A stretch of 13,739 nucleotides of DNA from an uncultured Rubrobacteraceae bacterium (GTDB taxonomy: Bacteria; Actinomycetota; Rubrobacteria; Rubrobacterales; Rubrobacteraceae), in the NCBI GenBank assembly GCA_902806105.1, contig CADCVI010000061.1:1-13739 (forward strand), given 5' to 3'. The notes below the pieces were generated by a model. That model had not been told where the DNA came from. It ran no database searches and saw nothing but the letters and a program-made list of their open reading frames with translations. Numbering within the stretch: the first letter of the stretch is position 1; every line of letters starts with the position of its first letter. Positions 5,655 to 12,882 of this stretch are shown one piece after another. The translations under genes were made by a program, and so were the position numbers.

Positions 5655-6769
5655 ACGGCCATGGCTTCGCGGTAGTAGCCGCGGAGCACCGCCGTCGACG
5701 CCTCCCACGTGCGCTCCTCGGCGGCCGCGCGTGCCCCGTCACTCAGTCGCAAGCGCACGTCTTCGTCGGAGAGGACGCGCCGAACAGCGGAGACGAAGCT
5801 CTCCTCGGAGCCGGGTTCGTACAAGAACCCGCTCTCGCCCTCGGCGACGACCTCGTGGGCGGCGCCACCGCGAGCCGCGATCACGGGCAGGCCCGAGGCT
5901 AGGGCCTCGATCATGGCGAGCCCGAGCGTCTCGGTGGTCGAGGGGAAGACGAAGGCGTCGGCCGAGGCGTAGGCCTTGGCGAGCTCCGTGCCCTGCAGCA
6001 TCCCCGCGAAGACCGTCGGCGTCCCCCGAAACTGACGCTCCAGGTCTCCACGGGCCGGCCCGTCACCGACGACGGCGAGCCTCGTCCCCGGAACGTCCTG
6101 CAGAGCCTTCTTGAGCTGGGCGATGTTCTTCTCATGTCCCAGGCGCCCGACGTAGATCAAGAGCCGCTCGCCGGGGTTCCCGTCGGTGAGGCGCAGGCGG
6201 AACTCCTTCGAGAACCTGTCGGGGTTGAAGCGCCTGGCATCGACGCCCTGCGGCCAGAACCGCACGTTCTTTATCCTCTGGCTCCTGAGGTAGTCCTGAG
6301 TCGCCTCGGAGGTGCAGAGGTTGATGCGGGCCCTGTTGTGCATGGTGCGGACCCAGCGGCGTCCGAGACCGTCGAGAAAACCAAGCCCGTAAAACTGGGC
6401 GTAGACCGTCACGTTCGTGTGATAGGAGGCTACGAGGGGCACCCCCATGCGACGGGCGTAGTACATCCCCGTCGGGCCCAAGACGAACGGGTTCACGACG
6501 TGGACGAGATCCGGCTGGAAGCGGCGCAGGGCACGGCCGACGCTCGGGTTCGGCGGGGCCAGCTTGATCTGCGGGTACGGCGGGAACGGGACGGCCGGGA
6601 CCCGGTGGATCGGCGATCCCTCGTAGGTCGAAGGCCCCTCCCCGTACTTCGGGGCGACGATAAGGAATTCGTCGCCCAAGGCCCTTAGCTCGTCCAGAGT
6701 GTGGCGGAGCCTGGTCACGACGCCGTCCGTCGCCGGAAGGAAGGACTCTGTTACGTACGCAATCCGCAA
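5651..6769 (-). CDS. GT4 glycosyltransferase, SQD2/SqdX-like (sulfoquinovosyltransferase candidate)
   Basis: This 372-residue retaining GT-B enzyme should transfer a nucleotide-sugar-derived sugar to a lipid acceptor at the membrane face. The N-terminal half has the acceptor-side start MRIAYVTESFLPATDGV and SYHTNVTVY near 115-123. The donor half has YVGRLGHEKN (206-215), VVGDGPARGDLE (233-244) and the EX7E motif with Glu280 and Glu288. Recalled plant SQD2 is strikingly alike through VGR-G-EK, GDGP--DLE, TGTLQGDELSQAYAS and SETLGL. Related GT4 enzymes such as PimB or monoglucosyl-DAG synthases are the alternative. Its neighbour 18 nt upstream encodes the enzyme that makes UDP-sulfoquinovose, which tips the call. 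The start is TTG with no strong ribosome site; the preceding sqdB stop leaves no room for another. gtrA overlaps its end. Confidence 0.85.
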   Translation of the reverse strand: MRIAYVTESFLPATDGVVTRLRHTLDELRALGDEFLIVAPKYGEGPSTYEGSPIHRVPAVPFPPYPQIKLAPPNPSVGRALRRFQPDLVHVVNPFVLGPTGMYYARRMGVPLVASYHTNVTVYAQFYGLGFLDGLGRRWVRTMHNRARINLCTSEATQDYLRSQRIKNVRFWPQGVDARRFNPDRFSKEFRLRLTDGNPGERLLIYVGRLGHEKNIAQLKKALQDVPGTRLAVVGDGPARGDLERQFRGTPTVFAGMLQGTELAKAYASADAFVFPSTTETLGLAMIEALASGLPVIAARGGAAHEVVAEGESGFLYEPGSEESFVSAVRRVLSDEDVRLRLSDGARAAAEERTWEASTAVLRGYYREAMAV

Positions 6770-6787
6770 GATGGGCCGTCCGGAAGC

Positions 6788-7951
6788 CTACTTGTAGTGA
6801 GGCTTGCGCCAGTTCACCTGCGGGGCGAAGGTCTCCGGGTGGATCCGGTCGCGGTTCTCCATCGCGATCAGGAGCAGCTTCTCGACGGTCTCCTCGTTCA
6901 GGAGGTGCGGCTTGAGACCGAGGTCTATGAGGCGCGTGTTCGCCGCCTTGAAGTAGTGCGTCTCCTTCTCGACCCTCGGGTTCTCAAGATGCACCAGGTT
7001 CGGCTCGAGATCCAGCGTCCGGGCGACCTTCTCGACGAGCCGGCCGAGCTCCATGACCGACCACTGCTCCGTAAACTGGTTGAAGACCCGGAACTCGCCC
7101 CTCTCGGCCGGGTTGTTGGCCGCGAGCTCGATGCAGCGCACCGTATCCCGTATGTCGATGAAGCCCCTCGTCTGGCCGCCACCGCCGTAGACCGTGATGT
7201 CGTTCCCGCTCGCCGCCTGGGCGACGAAGCGGTTCAGGGCGGTGCCGAAGATACCGTCGTAGTCGTAACGGTTGGCAAGCACCGGGTCGGAGGCCGTCTC
7301 CTCGGTCTCGACGTTGTAGACGACGCCCTGGTTGAGGTCCGTCGCCCTGAGGCCCCAGATTTTGCAGGCGAAGTGGATGTTGTGCGAATCGTGGACCTTC
7401 GAGAGGTGGTAGAAGGAGCCGGGCTGCTTGGGGTACGGCAGCGTGTCAGTCCGGCCCTTGTGCTCGATGGTTATGTAGCCCTCTTCGATATCTATGTTCG
7501 GGGTGCCGTACTCGCCCATCGTACCGAGCTTGATGAGGTGGCACTCCGGCACGATCTCGCCGATCGCGTACATGATGTTCAAGTTCCCGACCACGTTGTT
7601 CACCTGCGTGAAGACGGCGTGGGAGCGGTCGATCATGGAGTACGGCGCGGAGCGCTGCTCGGCGAAGTGGACGAAGGCGTCCGGCCGGAAGCCGCCCACG
7701 ATCTCGTAGACGTAACGCTCGTCCGTCAGGTCTCCGGCGGCGAAGCCGATCTCGCGCCCGCTGGTCTCCTTCCAGCGGGCTATGCGAGTCGGGAGATCCG
7801 AGATCCGCGTTAGGGAGTTGGTGCCGAGTTCCTCGTCCCAGCCCCTGCGGCTGTAGTTGTCCGCTATAAAAACGTCGTGACCCTGCGACGACAGGTACAG
7901 AGCCGTCGGCCAACCGCAAAATCCATCACCACCAGCTACGAGGACGCGCAC
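6788..7951 (-). CDS. sqdB: UDP-sulfoquinovose synthase (SqdB/SQD1 type)
   Basis: This extended short-chain dehydrogenase of 387 residues is predicted to convert UDP-glucose and sulfite to UDP-sulfoquinovose, using tightly bound NAD. The Rossmann loop GGDGFCG is at 7-13. The SQD1 hallmarks are all present: EQRSAPYSMIDRS near 98-110, KLGTMGEYGTPNIDIEEGYI near 141-160, GRTDTLPYPKQ near 166-176, YHLSKVHDSHNI near 181-192 and LNQGVVY near 206-212. The catalytic set is Thr144, Tyr181 and Lys185, nearly the same numbers as in the Arabidopsis enzyme. FNQFTEQWSV (290-299) is also typical. The start is GTG with GGGAGGG close before it. It begins 46 nt after isocitrate dehydrogenase and heads the sulfoquinovose cluster. 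Few sugar epimerases share these motifs, so the family call is firm. Confidence 0.95.
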   Translation of the reverse strand: MRVLVAGGDGFCGWPTALYLSSQGHDVFIADNYSRRGWDEELGTNSLTRISDLPTRIARWKETSGREIGFAAGDLTDERYVYEIVGGFRPDAFVHFAEQRSAPYSMIDRSHAVFTQVNNVVGNLNIMYAIGEIVPECHLIKLGTMGEYGTPNIDIEEGYITIEHKGRTDTLPYPKQPGSFYHLSKVHDSHNIHFACKIWGLRATDLNQGVVYNVETEETASDPVLANRYDYDGIFGTALNRFVAQAASGNDITVYGGGGQTRGFIDIRDTVRCIELAANNPAERGEFRVFNQFTEQWSVMELGRLVEKVARTLDLEPNLVHLENPRVEKETHYFKAANTRLIDLGLKPHLLNEETVEKLLLIAMENRDRIHPETFAPQVNWRKPHYK

Positions 7952-7997
7952 CGACCCTCCCGTCTTATGCTTGTACGAACCGGACCAGTGTACCCCC

Positions 7998-9005
7998 CTA
8001 CGACAGGTTTGAGACTATTGCCTGTGTAAATTCTTTGGTACCGGCCGTCCCGCCGAGGTCCTTGGTCCTCGTCTCCGGGTTCTTGAGGGCAGCCTCGATC
8101 CCGTCCTGCATCCTCTGGGCGTCCTCCTCGTGCCCCATGTAGTCGAGCATGTTCTTGGCCGAGAGGAGCGTCGCGAGCGGGTTGGCCCGGTTCTGGCCCG
8201 CGTACTTCGGAGCGGAGCCGTGGACCGGCTCGAAGAGCGCGAGCCCGTCCCCGATGTTCGCCCCCGGCGCCACCCCGAGGCCGCCCGTAAGACCGGCGCA
8301 GAGGTCGGAGAGGATGTCGCCGTACAGGTTCGGGCAGACCATCACGTCGTAGAGCTCCGGCTTCATCACGAGCTGCATCGCCATGTTGTCCACGATGCGA
8401 TCGTCGATCTCCTCGAAGTCGTCCTTGTAATCCTCGGCGACCTCGTAGAAGACGTCCCGGAAGAGACCATCCGTGAACTTCATGATGTTCGCCTTGTGGA
8501 CGACCGTTATGTGCTTGCGGCCAAGCTCCTTCGACTGCTCGAAGGCCAGGCGGCAGATCCGCTCAGTCCCCTCGCGCGTGATGATCTTTATGGACTCCGC
8601 CGCGTACTTGCCTACCTGGTGCTCGACCCCCGCGTAGAGGTCCTCGGTGTTCTCCCTGAAGATGATGAGGTCTATATCCTTGTACCTCAGATCCAGGCCC
8701 GGAAGGCTCAGGTTCGGCCTAACGTTCGCATATAGGTCGAGCTCCTTGCGAAGCGCGACGTTCACCGAGCGGAAACCAGTTCCGACCGGGGTGGTCAGCG
8801 GTCCCTTGAGGGCTACCTTGTTGCGCCGGATGGATTCGAGTACGTCCTCGGGTAGAGGCGTGCCCTTCTCCTCCATGATCTCCTCGCCAGCCTCGGCAAT
8901 CTCCCACTCGATGTCGGTGCCGAGTGCCTTGATAACCTCTTTGACAGAGTTCGTTACGTCGGTACCGATACCGTCGCCCGGAATAAGAGTGACCGTCTTC
9001 GTCAC
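7998..9005 (-). CDS. isocitrate dehydrogenase (short IDH3-like form)
   Basis: This enzyme oxidises isocitrate to 2-oxoglutarate in the TCA cycle. It is 335 residues, the size of NAD-type IDH and isopropylmalate dehydrogenase. Substrate residues identify isocitrate: Ser80 and Asn82 in [10 protein letters not shown] with Arg86, Arg96 (ANVRP), Arg117 ([11 protein letters not shown]) and Tyr124. Lys171 (VHKANIMKF), Asp230 and Asp234 (YGDILSD) are the catalytic and metal ligands. Coenzyme-loop residues are mixed: Lys267-Tyr268 ([10 protein letters not shown]) resembles NADP enzymes, Ala274 and the C-terminal TKDLGG resemble NAD enzymes, so cofactor use is open. The start is GTG with AGGGGG 7 nt upstream. 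A -10-like TATACT lies about 33 nt ahead. sqdB follows after 46 nt and may be read through. Confidence 0.9.
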   Translation of the reverse strand: MTKTVTLIPGDGIGTDVTNSVKEVIKALGTDIEWEIAEAGEEIMEEKGTPLPEDVLESIRRNKVALKGPLTTPVGTGFRSVNVALRKELDLYANVRPNLSLPGLDLRYKDIDLIIFRENTEDLYAGVEHQVGKYAAESIKIITREGTERICRLAFEQSKELGRKHITVVHKANIMKFTDGLFRDVFYEVAEDYKDDFEEIDDRIVDNMAMQLVMKPELYDVMVCPNLYGDILSDLCAGLTGGLGVAPGANIGDGLALFEPVHGSAPKYAGQNRANPLATLLSAKNMLDYMGHEEDAQRMQDGIEAALKNPETRTKDLGGTAGTKEFTQAIVSNLS

Positions 9006-9037
9006 GCGGATACCCCCTTAGACTCGAAATTTGGGCC

Positions 9038-9043
9038 AGTATA
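9038..9043 (-). promoter_or_regulatory. candidate -10 of the isocitrate dehydrogenase gene
   Basis: TATACT on the minus strand is 5 of 6 to consensus and would start transcription near 9031, leaving a leader of about 25 nt with a good Shine-Dalgarno. The -35 position (about 9061-9066) does not match consensus, so an activator or another sigma factor may be needed. Confidence 0.4.
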
Positions 9044-9071
9044 GCGGTCCCATTTGACAGCGGCTGACCGC
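9044..9071. promoter_or_regulatory. inverted repeat GCGGTC-N16-GACCGC abutting the IDH -10
   Basis: Six-base perfect arms at 9044-9049 and 9066-9071 span the -35 region of the putative IDH promoter. A second, tighter repeat, AGCGG-N4-CCGCT on the minus strand, shares the right arm. The placement suits a regulator site, but short GC-rich arms are common by chance here. Confidence 0.3.
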
Positions 9072-9147
9072 TCCCCGCGACCTTCGAGCGGCTAGTGCGT
9101 TCGGCAGGCGGCGGGCGACGACCGGATGGCCACCGTGCTTCGTCCGT

Positions 9148-9888
9148 CTACGCGAGGCCCGCGCTCCTAAGAAACAGGATGAGAACGGTGCCGAGAAGCA
9201 AGGCCAGCAAGAAGAGGACGGCCACCGGGATCAGGACAACGAGAGCGGCCTTGCCTGTGGTGGTGGCGTGCATCTCCCGAATGCCGAGCACGTTCAGGAC
9301 CACCGCGTAGATCCCCACCGCGAGGCCTATCAATATGCCCAGCAACGGTATTGCCGAGAGCCAGCTGACGAGCTGTACGACGAACGCGTAAGCTGCCACC
9401 TTGAACGTGGCTTCGAACCCGGCGCTGGGCTTGACGAGGAGCCGGACGAGCAGGTGATAGATGCCCGCCCCGATGAACGAACCTACAACTGACAATATGG
9501 GAAGCAAAAAGATCCCCGTGAGCAGGCCGACAACGGCTGATCCGACGGTTTGTGGCGCCAGGCCCAGGAGCGCCAGAATTATGCCCAGAAGGCCGCCCAG
9601 CGCCGCGTAGATTACGGAGCAGATCACCACGAAGACTACCGGGTTGGCGTAGCCGCCCTGGCGTGGCAAGCCTCGGAAGAACCCGACCGGGTTGAGGACG
9701 ATCTCGCGGACCGTCCGGACGAAGCTGTTGACGGGGTCAGAGAGGTTGAACTCACCGCCCGTGCCACCTGCGGATGGACCGGAAGGCGGACTCGGCGAAC
9801 CTGCTTGTGCGCTCCCGAAGAGCGAGCCCCGTGGTTCTTTAGGATCGCGAGAAGGCCCTCCGGACCCACGTCCCGTGTTGAAATCCAT
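9148..9888 (-). CDS. Yip1-domain family membrane protein
   Basis: The product has 246 residues. Residues 1-45 are a Gly/Pro/Ser-rich, probably disordered cytoplasmic tail. From about residue 46 the pattern DPVNSFVRTVREIVLNPVGFFRGLPR, followed by five or so hydrophobic helices, is that of the bacterial Yip1/YIP1-like family: an amphipathic helix, a NPxxFF-like turn, then a membrane bundle. A helix with GIYAVVLNVLGIREMHATTTGKA near 190-212 includes the family's typical Y-x-x-x-L-x-x-x-H-x-x-x-x-x-K-A segment. Function in bacteria is poorly known. The start is ATG with GAGAGGA 5 nt before it. It is divergent from the coiled-coil gene at 10011 and precedes the IDH gene by 142 nt. That gap holds the IDH promoter elements and nothing else I recognise. 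Confidence 0.8.
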   Translation of the reverse strand: MDFNTGRGSGGPSRDPKEPRGSLFGSAQAGSPSPPSGPSAGGTGGEFNLSDPVNSFVRTVREIVLNPVGFFRGLPRQGGYANPVVFVVICSVIYAALGGLLGIILALLGLAPQTVGSAVVGLLTGIFLLPILSVVGSFIGAGIYHLLVRLLVKPSAGFEATFKVAAYAFVVQLVSWLSAIPLLGILIGLAVGIYAVVLNVLGIREMHATTTGKAALVVLIPVAVLFLLALLLGTVLILFLRSAGLA

Positions 9889-9920
9889 GGCAGTCCTCTC
9901 AGGAGAGTATGTATGACGGA

Positions 9921-9949
9921 AATCTAGCTTCTGGAGGCGTCCAGCGCAA
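9921..9949 (-). promoter_or_regulatory. candidate promoter of the Yip1-family gene
   Basis: TTGCGC (9949-9944), a 17-nt spacer and TAGATT (9926-9921) on the minus strand would start transcription near 9914, about 25 nt before the ATG. Matches to consensus are partial (3 and 4 of 6). Confidence 0.35.
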
Positions 9950-9967
9950 CGCTGGCGCGTGGTACTG

Positions 9968-9973
9968 TAGAAT
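9968..9973 (+). promoter_or_regulatory. candidate -10 for the divergent coiled-coil gene
   Basis: TAGAAT (5 of 6) on the plus strand lies about 38 nt before the TTG start at 10011. Its -35 position (about 9945-9950) overlaps that of the divergent Yip1 gene promoter and is not consensus-like. The two promoters would share their upstream DNA. Confidence 0.3.
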
Positions 9974-10010
9974 CACTTTAAAGGGCTGGAGAAGCGGGGA
10001 AGGTTATATC

Positions 10011-11096
10011 TTGTCTTCCACCATAGAGACGCTGGAGCGCGAGCTGGGGGAAGCTCAGCGCGAGCGGGAAGAGCAGCAGAGGGCGGTCATCAGGGCGGAG
10101 AACGCTCACGAGGCCGTGTGCGCGGCGCGCGACGACGCCTGGTCCGAGACCGAGGACTTCGCCCAGGACGATGAGGTCGAGCGGCTCTCGGCGCTCGTCT
10201 ACCAGCGAAGGCGCGAGCTCTACGAGGCGATCGACCGCCTCAAGGCCGCCGAGGGCAAGGAGCGAAGGATCAAGAGCCGCCTGATGTACGTGCTTCCGGC
10301 GGAGCGCCGACGGTACCTCTCGGGGACGGTAGACGAGGAGTTCGAGAACCTGCTCCGGTCCGTGAGGCACGCCTACTCGCGCGACTTGCCCGGCGCGGAG
10401 GTCACGGTAGTGACCGAGAAGCCCGGGGAGCTGGACCTCCGGGGTGATGCGACCTGGAGGGCGCTGGAGAGGCTGTATTCGGGGACGGTGCGGCGGTGGG
10501 TCGAGATCCGCACCGGGGCCGCCCCCGGGCACGTCGAGAAGGCGTGTGCCATGGCGCATCAGGTGGCGTACTACGCGGGCGGCCACCTCCCGCGAGTGTT
10601 CGTCGGGGGGGAGGAGATCCGCACCAACGAACTGGCCTCCGGGGCGGGCGAGACGCGCGCCGACAGGGGCCGCCCGCTCGTGGGATTCGACGGGGAGAAG
10701 GGACGGCTCGCCCTAGCCCGGATCACCGCCCGCCGATACCTGGACGAGACGAGCGTGGCGCGGCTCGGCAAACGGGCGTCCGCGCTCGTCCAGATCTCCG
10801 AGATCGCCCGCCTCTATCAGACCATGAACCTGACGGGAGACGAGATCCGCTGGCGGCTCGAGCAGCTGATCTCGCTGCGGCTCGACGTCCTCGAGGCGGT
10901 CTACGTCCTCACCGGCGAGAAGCGCCGCTTCTCCTTCTACGAGATCGCGCGGGCCGCCCGGCTACTCGACGGTCACTTCCCCGACGCGGGCGTCGCGGCC
11001 GAGGCCCTCTCCCGAGCCGTGAGCCGTGCCGTAGAAACCGGCGTCCCGCTGGTTGACGTCGCGTACCTGAGCGTCACGTCAGGGGAAGGCTTCTAG
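10011..11096 (+). CDS. uncharacterised protein with N-terminal coiled coil
   Basis: I do not recognise this 361-residue protein. Residues 1-100 or so are highly charged and Glu/Arg/Lys-rich with heptad-like spacing (TLERELGEAQREREEQQRAV, later RRRELYEAIDRLKAAEGKERR), predicting a coiled coil. A middle region near 130-240 (VTVVTEKPGELDLRGDATWRALERLYSGTVRRWVEI) is mixed alpha/beta. The C-terminal third (ARLYQTMNLTGDEIRWRLEQLISLRLDVLEAVYVLTG, then FYEIARAARLLDGHFPDAG) looks all-helical. There are no membrane spans or signal peptide. The frame is open back to an ATG at 9909, but codons 9909-10010 lack the GC-rich third positions of the rest. TTG at 10011 has GGAAGG 7 nt upstream and begins the coiled coil, so I chose it. 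It could be lineage-specific. Confidence 0.75.
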   Translation: MSSTIETLERELGEAQREREEQQRAVIRAENAHEAVCAARDDAWSETEDFAQDDEVERLSALVYQRRRELYEAIDRLKAAEGKERRIKSRLMYVLPAERRRYLSGTVDEEFENLLRSVRHAYSRDLPGAEVTVVTEKPGELDLRGDATWRALERLYSGTVRRWVEIRTGAAPGHVEKACAMAHQVAYYAGGHLPRVFVGGEEIRTNELASGAGETRADRGRPLVGFDGEKGRLALARITARRYLDETSVARLGKRASALVQISEIARLYQTMNLTGDEIRWRLEQLISLRLDVLEAVYVLTGEKRRFSFYEIARAARLLDGHFPDAGVAAEALSRAVSRAVETGVPLVDVAYLSVTSGEGF

Positions 11097-11197
11097 GGCC
11101 GCTCGCCCCATCATCAGGACGCACACGGAGGCCGTCACAGCCCTTAGGAAATGGACCCTGGTCGTGCGCGCGAGCGGTTCCGATATTCGGGATCAGC

Positions 11198-11227
11198 CGC
11201 GAGCTCGCGCCAGACCGCTGGTGGTCT
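11198..11227. other. hairpin-forming convergent intergenic segment
   Basis: The 136-nt gap between the convergent genes ending at 11096 and 11233 contains the perfect palindrome CGCGAGCTCGCG (11198-11209) and the inverted repeat AGACC-N6-GGTCT (11212-11227), the latter immediately beyond the stop of the small minus-strand gene. Neither has a T-tract, so factor-independent termination is not clear. The remaining bases show nothing I recognise. Confidence 0.3.
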
Positions 11228-11232
11228 CCGGT

Positions 11233-11433
11233 CTATTCGTCGGAGAGGTCGTGCTCGGGGACGGAGAGGTTGTAGGGGCGGGCCGGTTTCTCGGCGAGGA
11301 TGCGTACCTTGTAGACGAAGTCGGGGACGAACTCGCCCCGGCGGACCTCGAGTATCTGGACGGGTTGGCCCGTAGCCTTCAGGGCGGCACGGCCACCGAC
11401 CTCGTAGCGTGCCGGACGGTTGCGGTCAACCAT
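11233..11433 (-). CDS. small conserved-looking hypothetical protein, 66 residues
   Basis: The product starts MVDRNRPARYEVGGRAALKA and continues with a beta-rich pattern (TGQPVQILEVRRGEFVPDFV, then YKVRILAEK) and an acidic tail PEHDLSDE. Alternating hydrophobic residues and the G-x-A-x-x-x-x-T-G-Q-P-V stretch suggest a small SH3-like barrel, which is inference only. The frame remains open upstream to about 11832, but that extension runs antisense through the reductase gene. ATG at 11431-11433 has GGAG 8 nt upstream and lies downstream of a TATACT -10-like element. It is divergent from the geranylgeranyl reductase gene and shares its promoter region. I do not know the function. Confidence 0.6.
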   Translation of the reverse strand: MVDRNRPARYEVGGRAALKATGQPVQILEVRRGEFVPDFVYKVRILAEKPARPYNLSVPEHDLSDE

Positions 11434-11452
11434 TTGCCCTGCTCCCTTCGGT

Positions 11453-11483
11453 TTGAGATGTGGTTTCGGGGCGGAAGTATAAT
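11453..11483 (+). promoter_or_regulatory. promoter of the geranylgeranyl reductase gene, overlapping a divergent -10
   Basis: A perfect TATAAT (11478-11483) has TTGAGA (11453-11458) upstream with a long 19-nt spacer. Transcription would begin near 11490, about 50 nt before the ATG. On the opposite strand the same bases give TATACT (11481-11476), suitably placed for the small divergent gene, so the site may fire both ways. Confidence 0.5.
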
Positions 11484-11541
11484 GGCGCGGGGTCGGGCTC
11501 ATGGCCCCTTTAGTTGATTGGTCTAGAGAGGCGGTCGTCGG

Positions 11542-12783
11542 ATGCCTAAGAGGTGGGACCTTATCGTAGTGGGCGCCGGACCGGGGGGCGCATCGACCGC
11601 CTACTACGCGGCGCGGGCGGGAATGGACGTACTGCTTCTCGACCGCCAGGAGTTCCCTAGGGACAAAACGTGCGGGGACGGCCTCATGCCGCACGCCGCC
11701 GAGGAGGTAACGCTGATGGGCCTCGGGGGATGGCTGGACGAGCCGGGCCACGGCAAGTTCTCCGGGTTCTCGATCTACACCCACACCGCGTTCCTGCGCC
11801 AGAAGGTCCCCCCCACCTTCCACGGCCCGCACGGCTACGTCATCCCGCGGGAAGAGACCGACCTCCGGCTAGTAGAGCGCGCGAAGGAGACCGGGGCGGA
11901 GCTACGGACGAGCGTCCGGGCCACCGAGCTCTTGCGTTCGCCGGCCGGTAGCGTAACGGGGATAGAGGCGGTGGCGGGCTCCGCCCGGAACGGCGGCGAG
12001 ACCGTGAGGTTCGAGGCGCCGCTGGTCGTGGCGGCGGACGGGATCGGGGGGTTCGCGGGCGAGGGGATAAAGGCTCACCAGAACTCCGTGGCGAGGAGAC
12101 AGTATTTCAAGGGCGTCTCCGGTCCCAACCAGGAAGATCTGCACATCTTCATAACCAAGGACATGAACGAGCACGGGGCGGGCTACGGCTGGGTCTTCTA
12201 CTTCGGGGACGGCCGGGCGAACATAGGCGCTGGCGTCTCGACCAAGACGCTTGCCCGGTCGGGGCGCAACCTCAAGGACTTCTACGAGCGGTTCCTCGAA
12301 GAGCCGGAGATCGCCGAGTGGCTGAAGGACGCGGAGCCGGAAGGGCCCGCGAAGAGCTGGTCGCTGAAGATGGGGATGTGGGGCGCCAAGCGTCACGCGC
12401 AGGGGCTGATGACCGTCGGGGACGCGGCGAGCATGATCCACCCGATCAGCGGCGAGGGGGTGGGGTACGCGATCGAGTCGGGGCGCCTCGCCGCGTCGTG
12501 GGCGCACGAAGCCCGCTCGCGCGGCGACTATTCGGCCTCCGTCTTGAAGGGTTACGCCACCCAGCTAAGGCACAAAAGGGCCAGGGAACACGTCTCCGGG
12601 TACGCCCTCACGAACCTCGTGCCGAACCTGCAGGCGATGGAGCCGTTGTTCGCCGCCTGCGAGAAGGACCCGGCGGCGAGGCGGGTCCTCGTCGAGGCGT
12701 TTACTGGCGATGCCCCGGCTTACGAACTCCTCAAGCACCCTCGAATGCTCGCGAACGCTATAAAGCAAGCGGTTCGGTCCTGA
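11542..12783 (+). CDS. geranylgeranyl reductase-family FAD oxidoreductase (MenJ-like)
   Basis: This 413-residue flavoprotein belongs to the family that reduces isoprenoid double bonds in geranylgeranyl chains, archaeal-type lipids or menaquinone. It begins with the FAD dinucleotide fold: LIVVGAGPGGAS (8-18) and the acidic end of beta 2 at Asp34. The FPRDKTCGDGLMP stretch (38-50) is diagnostic for the group. VVAADG is near 162-167, GYGWVF near 214-219, and the FAD ribityl motif VGDAASMIHPISGEGVGYAIESG near 292-314. Mycobacterial MenJ, which saturates one isoprene unit of menaquinone, shares the same motifs. In an actinobacterium that substrate is the most likely, but no men gene is adjacent, so it stays inference. 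ATG start with GAGAGG about 10 nt upstream. The hydrolase gene follows 99 nt later. Confidence 0.88.
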   Translation: MPKRWDLIVVGAGPGGASTAYYAARAGMDVLLLDRQEFPRDKTCGDGLMPHAAEEVTLMGLGGWLDEPGHGKFSGFSIYTHTAFLRQKVPPTFHGPHGYVIPREETDLRLVERAKETGAELRTSVRATELLRSPAGSVTGIEAVAGSARNGGETVRFEAPLVVAADGIGGFAGEGIKAHQNSVARRQYFKGVSGPNQEDLHIFITKDMNEHGAGYGWVFYFGDGRANIGAGVSTKTLARSGRNLKDFYERFLEEPEIAEWLKDAEPEGPAKSWSLKMGMWGAKRHAQGLMTVGDAASMIHPISGEGVGYAIESGRLAASWAHEARSRGDYSASVLKGYATQLRHKRAREHVSGYALTNLVPNLQAMEPLFAACEKDPAARRVLVEAFTGDAPAYELLKHPRMLANAIKQAVRS

Positions 12784-12829
12784 GCGTTCCGGGAGGTTTT
12801 CGGAGTTCGCGGGGCAGCGCTCGGTCGAA

Positions 12830-12847
12830 GCCCGTCGTCCCACGGGC
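12830..12847 (+). other. hairpin between reductase and hydrolase genes
   Basis: GCCCGT (12830-12835) and ACGGGC (12842-12847) form a 6-bp stem with a 6-nt loop, nested in an outer AAGCCC/GGGCTT pairing. It is followed by CTGTATGCTTT rather than a clean T-tract. It may be a weak terminator or attenuator. TATGCT just after it is a poor -10 candidate. Confidence 0.3.
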
Positions 12848-12882
12848 CTGTATGCTTTGGGCTTCCGTACGAAGGGGAGACG

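Noticed and set aside
5654..5708. ATG at 5708 as the gtrA start
   Set aside because: It would overlap the glycosyltransferase by 58 nt and add a Gly/Arg-rich segment not expected in the family; the TTGA overlap is more economical.
7952..7997. Separate promoter for sqdB in the 46-nt gap after the IDH gene
   Set aside because: TACACT and CATAAG resemble -10 elements but neither has a -35 at the right distance.
9054..9059. Perfect TTGACA on the plus strand upstream of the IDH gene
   Set aside because: No -10 element lies 16-19 nt downstream on that strand and no plus-strand gene follows.
9909..10010. ATG at 9909 as the start of the coiled-coil protein
   Set aside because: Codons between 9909 and 10010 have AT-rich third positions unlike the rest of the gene, and a -10-like element lies inside this stretch.
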